Positions 32,047 to 35,891 of a DNA stretch of 35,891 bases are shown here, piece after piece. The stretch is from a candidate division TM6 bacterium GW2011_GWF2_37_49. Its GTDB lineage: Bacteria > Babelota > Babeliae > Babelales > RVW-14. Position numbers and translations under genes: made by a program. The notes under the pieces are model-generated. The model ran no database searches. It saw only the letters and a program-made list of their open reading frames with translations, and was not told the origin of the DNA. The stretch spans positions 1-35,891 of the forward strand of contig CAMATL010000011.1 of NCBI GenBank assembly GCA_945861145.1, in the 5' to 3' direction. Within the stretch, counting starts at the first letter, position 1. Each line of letters begins with the position of its first letter.

Positions 32047-32088
32047 ACTAGGTATCCTTGTTATGCATGAAAGATTGTACTGTTCTAA

Positions 32089-32117
32089 AATGTAGCCATA
32101 TTTTTGTGTAATGACAA
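32089..32117 (-). promoter_or_regulatory. Promoter of glyQS
   Basis: On the minus strand TTGTCA (32112-32117), 17-bp spacer, TACATT (32089-32094). Transcription would start near 32082, giving a leader of about 35 bases to the ATG at 32046. Confidence 0.6.
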
Positions 32118-32125
32118 TCTGAATC

Positions 32126-32188
32126 GCGAGTAAAAGAGTTTGTTTTTTGTCTTGCGATTTGAATAGCGAATTAAATTTTTTTACTCGC
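32126..32188. repeat. 10-bp inverted repeat upstream of the glyQS promoter
   Basis: GCGAGTAAAA (32126-32135) and TTTTACTCGC (32179-32188) are perfect reverse complements, 43 bp apart, directly upstream of the -35 box. It may be a regulator site pair or chance; no T-box features are seen. Confidence 0.3.
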
Positions 32189-32257
32189 ATGTGATTGATA
32201 TTTTAGACGTTTTTTACAGCACATTTAAAACCGAAAAAAATATTTTGTAAAAAAGAA

Positions 32258-32294
32258 AGAAGGTGCAGCCGCATAGTGTGCAACTGTACCTTCT
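32258..32294 (-). terminator. Terminator of the decayed small exported-protein gene
   Basis: On the minus strand AGAAGGTACAG and CTGCACCTTCT pair over 11 bp (one G-U) and are followed by TTCTTTCTTTTTT. It closes the unit of the pseudogene at 32428-32597 and insulates glyQS. Confidence 0.8.
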
Positions 32295-32427
32295 AGTGTG
32301 TGTGAGTGGCTCAGGGAAATTAATTGATCAAACCTAAAACTGTTACCGAATTACTGGTACAGTAAAAAATTTGAGGGTGACTGCCTGCAGCAGAGGCAAT
32401 GGGTGAATGTTTTAAGATCTTTGGTAT

Positions 32428-32597
32428 TTATGGGACGTCTTCAGCAGGTGTGGCGGTATCATACTCCCCACTCATGACTGCATTAAACCCTTTTAATAAT
32501 GCATCTGTTTTGGTATCGGCAACAATTTTATTTGTAGTCTGTATTGAAAATGCACTAGCAGATAACGCTCCGGCGAACAATATTTTCGTAGTGTCAT
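32428..32597 (-). pseudogene. Small exported-protein gene broken by a one-base frameshift
   Basis: From the ATG at 32597 (with GGAGA upstream) the frame reads MTLRKY and goes astray. One added base in the four-A run at 32583-32586 gives MTLRKILFAGALSASAFSIQ and a further 36 residues (ending GEYDTATPAEDVP) up to the TAA at 32428-32430. That is a signal peptide ending in ASA and a short acidic mature part. The repaired length is 56 residues, with promoter-proximal ribosome-binding site and terminator intact. So it is a recent pseudogene or an assembly error. I do not recognise the family. The surrounding region 32191-32853 has no other gene besides two promoters and the terminator. Confidence 0.6.
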
Positions 32598-32797
32598 AAT
32601 GTATTCTCCGTTTACGAGAAATAACCCCATCCCAACCCTTCAGTTGTCTTACTTGATGTCCAACTAGACTAAAATGGTTTTTGATTCAGTTCAAAAGGGC
32701 TAAAAAAGCCTAAAAGTGACTACTTTTGTGCAGGGTGCAATAATTGCATTAAAATTCTTTGATCAAGTCATTAGTTTGTAACCTCTCAACATACATG

Positions 32798-32825
32798 TTG
32801 GCACCTGGTGACGATTTGCTACACT
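32798..32825 (+). promoter_or_regulatory. Promoter of the PBP operon (extended -10)
   Basis: TTGGCA (32798-32803), 16-bp spacer, TACACT (32820-32825) preceded by TGC, an extended -10. Transcription would start about 20 bases before the first PBP ATG. Confidence 0.65.
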
Positions 32826-32853
32826 AGCGTTTTGCAGCCGCCATAGGCTTAAA

Positions 32854-34806
32854 ATGTTTAGATCTTCCGAAAAGGAATTGCCCATTATGCGGTTTTTAGT
32901 TTGGCTTGTTCTTACTCTTGCGCTGCTTTGTGCTGCGGGTGCTGGGGTTTTAGTTTTTATGCTCAATATGGAGCTTGTTCCTATCGACTTGTATCATCGT
33001 TTCGATGATGTTAAAGCAGGCCTGGTACTTGATGATCAAGACCAGGTTGTTTTTCGTTTTGAGCTTGATCGTCGAACTTACACTCCCATTGATGATATTC
33101 CTGATGTATTAGTCAAAGCTTTTGTGGCTGCAGAAGACCATAATTTTTTTACACACATGGGGCTCTCGTTGCGCGGTATCATTCGCTCATCGGCTGTTAA
33201 CCTCTATCATCGGCGGGTGGTTCAGGGTGCTAGTACCATTACTCAGCAGGTAGCTCGGCTGCTTTTTTTAACACATGAACGTACTTGGTGGCGAAAACTG
33301 CAAGAGGTTTTACTCGCGTTACAATTAGAGCGTATTTATACCAAGCATCAAATCTTAGAGCTTTATCTAAACAACATGTATTTTGGCCGTGGTATTTATG
33401 GCGTTGAAGCTGCTTGCAAGCGCTTTTGGGAGAAATCGGTTGGCAAAGTTTCAATTGATGAAGCTGCTATGCTTGCAGCTGTCGCAAAATCTGCAAAATT
33501 TTACTCTCCGCTCAATGCGCCAATCGGTGCAAAAAAACGAAGAAACATTGTACTTGCTAGCATGCATGGTCTTGGCTTTATTAATGATGATGTTTTCAAA
33601 GCAGAAAAAGCAAAGCCTCTACAGATAGTAGGTGCGCGGCAGGGCAATCCGTTGCGCTTCTATGTGCAAGAGTGGGTGCGTGCTTGGGCTGAAAACCGTT
33701 GGGGCAAAGATGCTGTCTACACGAAGGGCTTAGTAATTAAAACAACCCTCAATCAATTAGCGCAGCGTGCGGCAGAAGAAGCGTTTGTCAGCGTGATTAG
33801 ACCTTTGCGGCACAAGCTAGGGCCATCACTTAACGGTGGGCTCGTTACGATGGATACTTCGAGCGGGGCTATCAAAGCATTTATTGGCGGGCTTGATTTT
33901 TATCAATCCCAATTTAACCGAGCATTTCAAGCGTATCGCCAAATTGGATCATCATTTAAGCCGATTTTATATTCACTAGCGCTTACTACAGGCTATGATA
34001 TGGATGATATTTTTTATGATGAACCGGTAACCTTTGTTATGCCAAACGGTAGCAGCTGGACACCAAGAAATTGGAACAACAAATTTGAAGGGCCGATGAC
34101 GCTTGCTCGAGCGCTTACTTATTCCAACAATATGATTTCAATCAAATTATTACTCAAGCTTGGTGCTATGCGAGTGGCTGATCAAGCGCGTACTTTTGGT
34201 TTTACGCAGGCAATTGAAGCATATCCGTCGCTAGCGCTTGGCACTGCGGAAGCAACCGTTGCGGAAAACGCAGCAGCCTTTAATGTTTTTGCTAATCATG
34301 GCAAATATGTACAGCCGTTTTTTGTTGATTGGGTAAAAGATAGCCAAGGTAAAAAAATATGGCAGCATGAGTCAAAACAGAAGCAATTGGTCGATCAAAT
34401 AACTTGTAGTAAGATGGTGCGGACATTGCAGCTGCGTATGGAGCTTGCAAAAAATCAAAGTAAAGATGGCTGGTTTGCTACTGAATCTATTGGTAAAACA
34501 GGCTCTACAAACGGCGCGGCTACAACATGGTTTGTTGGTTCTACCCCTGATTTCACCACTGCTGTATATGTAGGGCGAGATGATAATAAACCGATGGGCA
34601 CCCAAGTTTTTGCAAGTAAGACAGCGTATCCAATTTGGCTAGCTTTGCATCGTGAGCTTATTTATCGTAAGAAAAGTTTTTATCTAGACTCGCGGCTTGA
34701 AAATGTAATGATCAATTGGCTTACCGGTGAGCTTGCACAACCAAATAAGGCTGGAGAATATGATGCGCTCGCTGTTAGCTTATTAAAGGAGCGTAATGCA
34801 AATTGA
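32854..34806 (+). CDS. Class A penicillin-binding protein (bifunctional glycosyltransferase/transpeptidase)
   Basis: Inner-membrane enzyme that polymerises and cross-links peptidoglycan. With the start at 32854 (650 residues) the membrane anchor is residues 13-38, the GT51 domain has Glu94 in AAEDHNFFTHMG and GASTITQQ, and the transpeptidase has Ser366-x-x-Lys369 in GSSFKP, Ser424-Asn-Asn and Lys548-Thr-Gly. All active-site motifs are intact. An ATG at 32887 (MRFLVW) has the better ribosome-binding site, AAAAGGA, and may be the true start. It resembles the PBP1a/PbpF group. The next gene overlaps its end, so it heads an operon with two small exported coiled-coil proteins. Confidence 0.95.
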   Translation: MFRSSEKELPIMRFLVWLVLTLALLCAAGAGVLVFMLNMELVPIDLYHRFDDVKAGLVLDDQDQVVFRFELDRRTYTPIDDIPDVLVKAFVAAEDHNFFTHMGLSLRGIIRSSAVNLYHRRVVQGASTITQQVARLLFLTHERTWWRKLQEVLLALQLERIYTKHQILELYLNNMYFGRGIYGVEAACKRFWEKSVGKVSIDEAAMLAAVAKSAKFYSPLNAPIGAKKRRNIVLASMHGLGFINDDVFKAEKAKPLQIVGARQGNPLRFYVQEWVRAWAENRWGKDAVYTKGLVIKTTLNQLAQRAAEEAFVSVIRPLRHKLGPSLNGGLVTMDTSSGAIKAFIGGLDFYQSQFNRAFQAYRQIGSSFKPILYSLALTTGYDMDDIFYDEPVTFVMPNGSSWTPRNWNNKFEGPMTLARALTYSNNMISIKLLLKLGAMRVADQARTFGFTQAIEAYPSLALGTAEATVAENAAAFNVFANHGKYVQPFFVDWVKDSQGKKIWQHESKQKQLVDQITCSKMVRTLQLRMELAKNQSKDGWFATESIGKTGSTNGAATTWFVGSTPDFTTAVYVGRDDNKPMGTQVFASKTAYPIWLALHRELIYRKKSFYLDSRLENVMINWLTGELAQPNKAGEYDALAVSLLKERNAN

Positions 34807-35203
34807 TAAAGCTGGTTTTTCTTTGGTCTCTGCATTAATCATTCTCTGTAGCATCCATTTACTAAACGCAGCAGTCCCTCGCGCAACATTGGTACATTTT
34901 GAAAAAGACCTACACAAGATGACTAAACCATCCAAGATGCCAGTAGTCAAAAAAGGGAGTTTTATTGATCGACTTGCGGGAAAGCGGTTGCAAAAAGAAG
35001 AGATTGATAAATCATTGGCTGCATTACAGCAGGAGGTTGATCAACTACAACTTGAAGTGGTACAGCTTGAGAGCATGCATAATGAGCTTGAACAGGCTAC
35101 GCAACAAGCCATAGAAAACATTGAGAAGCAAAATATTCTTGCACAGCGAGTGACTATGCAACTTGAAAGTGAACAGGCGGTATTACAAACTATGAAAACA
35201 TAG
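34796..35203 (+). CDS. Small exported or pilin-like coiled-coil protein
   Basis: A 135-residue protein whose start overlaps the PBP stop by 11 bp, with AAAGGAG inside the PBP gene as ribosome-binding site. The N-terminus MQIDKAGFSLVSALIILCSI resembles a type IV prepilin leader (G-FSL..) but has Ser where pilins have Glu5, and LNAA could equally be a signal-peptidase site. From about residue 65 on it is a continuous coiled coil (SLAALQQEVDQLQLEVVQLE). I do not recognise a family. Coupling to the PBP suggests a role at the wall or envelope; that is inference. Confidence 0.75.
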   Translation: MQIDKAGFSLVSALIILCSIHLLNAAVPRATLVHFEKDLHKMTKPSKMPVVKKGSFIDRLAGKRLQKEEIDKSLAALQQEVDQLQLEVVQLESMHNELEQATQQAIENIEKQNILAQRVTMQLESEQAVLQTMKT

Positions 35204-35212
35204 GATTGCTCA

Positions 35213-35743
35213 GTGAAAAGGGTTGTTTTTAGTATTGTTTTTTTATGGGCATCGGTATTACCGATGAGTGAAGAAGCACTAAAAATTGGTGCAAAATTTG
35301 CGGCCATGAAAGATAAAACCCAATCTACCCTGACAGCAGCAAAAGATGTAGCTCCGCTTATTAAGCGCATTGATAAAGAATTATCCATACTAAATGAGAA
35401 AAAAAAACAACTTGCCGCACTCAAACAATCATTACTTATAAAAAAGCATAATCTACAGCAGCTAGTTGAACAAAAATCTGGCTTGCTGTGCGACCTTAAC
35501 GAGCAATACAATCAATCTAATGCACAGCTTAAGTTTCAAATAGATTTGCTCAATGCGCTTAATGCCCAGAGAAGCATTCAATTTGAATTGCAGCTGGTTG
35601 CGCAAGAAGCATCGCGCGCTACACTCCTGGCGGACGCTTTTTCGGCAAAACTTATGTCTTCAATCTCGCCATCTTTAATTACTTGGCGTGAGGCTGGTCA
35701 TCGAGTATTGAACTGTTGCTTGGTAGAAGATGTTCGAGGGTAG
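35213..35743 (+). CDS. Small exported coiled-coil protein
   Basis: A 176-residue protein starting at GTG 35213, 9 bp after the previous gene, with AGGA 7 bases upstream. The N-terminus MKRVVFSIVFLWASVLPMSE looks like a signal peptide. Residues about 45-130 are helical and rich in Leu, Lys and Gln (IDKELSILNEKKKQLAALKQ), a likely coiled coil. The C-terminal 30 residues contain two adjacent Cys (NCCLVEDVRG). No known family. The two small coiled-coil genes and the PBP form one unit, so the products may interact in the periplasm. Confidence 0.72.
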   Translation: MKRVVFSIVFLWASVLPMSEEALKIGAKFAAMKDKTQSTLTAAKDVAPLIKRIDKELSILNEKKKQLAALKQSLLIKKHNLQQLVEQKSGLLCDLNEQYNQSNAQLKFQIDLLNALNAQRSIQFELQLVAQEASRATLLADAFSAKLMSSISPSLITWREAGHRVLNCCLVEDVRG

Positions 35744-35790
35744 TAATACCAATTACACAAATTAATCATGTATTCATAGGATTGGTATAA
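35743..35790. repeat. Compact copy of the dispersed palindromic repeat
   Basis: Ends TAATACCAAT and ATTGGTAT(A)ATTA form an imperfect inverted repeat. The two halves match 8747-8760 and 8852-8874 in reverse orientation. The element lies right after the last gene of the PBP operon. Confidence 0.55.
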
Positions 35791-35871
35791 TTAACGTGAG
35801 TTCGGTTTTACAAATCAATAGTCATTTTTGAGTTTTTACGATCAGATGGTACTTCTAGTCTGTCGTCTTGG

Positions 35872-35891
35872 CCCCGGATCGAAGTCCGGGG
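35872..35891. repeat. REP-like palindrome at the window edge
   Basis: CCCCGGA-TCGAAG-TCCGGGG is a perfect 7-bp-arm hairpin ending at the last base of the window, so it may continue beyond. The 81 bp before it hold no gene. Confidence 0.5.

Noticed and set aside
32047-32200. T-box or other amino-acid-sensing leader before glyQS
   Set aside because: The leader from the predicted start is only about 35 bases long and no T-box consensus is visible.
32399-32599. 66-residue plus-strand frame
   Set aside because: It is the antisense of the frameshifted exported-protein gene, whose signal peptide, ribosome-binding site and terminator on the minus strand are far more convincing.
1-35891. tRNA, rRNA, CRISPR array, IS element, prophage
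   Set aside because: I looked for TTCGAATCC-type T-arms, regularly spaced repeats, transposase motifs and phage structural genes, and saw none. Short RNAs without obvious motifs could be missed by eye.

Overview
The window is a chromosomal segment of about 40% GC from a Gram-negative-type bacterium with a compact genome. A lipoprotein-sorting ATPase (LolD type), a lipobox-bearing FKBP, several proteins with Sec signal peptides, and the peptidoglycan genes murJ and a bifunctional PBP point to a two-membrane cell with a wall. An archaeal-like ValRS, a one-chain GlyRS, a deoxynucleoside kinase for salvage, an OPT-type peptide transporter and many exported small proteins suggest a host-dependent lifestyle. 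My best guess from gene content is Candidatus Dependentiae (TM6) or a similar intracellular lineage. This is recollection of family content, not a database result. There is no rRNA, tRNA, CRISPR array, prophage or intact IS element.

Layout. 1-5085: 3' part of valS, two palindromic repeat units, ybeY, a DUF4143-type ATPase, a deoxynucleoside kinase (minus strand) and an rlmB/trmH-family methyltransferase. 5330-8724: the division operon ftsQ-ftsA-ftsZ. 8725-9016: a broken dispersed repeat and a strong bidirectional terminator. 9017-12594 (minus): typA, the rpsF-rpsR operon with its own promoter and a structured leader, and an XRE/S24-like repressor with a consensus-like promoter and two palindromes. 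12845-14545: OPT transporter. 14878-16804 (plus): a membrane-anchored unknown protein and a GT28/MGDG-synthase-like glycosyltransferase that carries a signal peptide. 16886-19240 (minus): lon. Divergent from it are lolD and murJ.

21805-22500 is a decaying region with a frameshifted relative of the small exported protein encoded at 22500. It is followed by a signal-peptide-bearing M17 aminopeptidase, an FKBP lipoprotein, another large palindromic repeat, a CYTH-domain protein (plus), and a minus-strand run: family 4 uracil-DNA glycosylase, a fasciclin-domain exported protein, and an operon of a YqaA/DedA membrane protein with two tandem class I aminotransferases, one of which has gained a signal peptide. 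Then come glyQS, a second frameshifted small exported protein, and an operon of a class A PBP with two small exported coiled-coil proteins. The window ends in repeat DNA.

The recurring theme is export. Enzymes that are normally cytoplasmic (an aminotransferase, an M17 aminopeptidase, a GT28-like glycosyltransferase, perhaps a CYTH protein) have N-terminal signal sequences here, and small exported proteins are being duplicated and lost. Regulatory DNA is unusually readable, with several sigma70-like promoters that also decide the translation starts.
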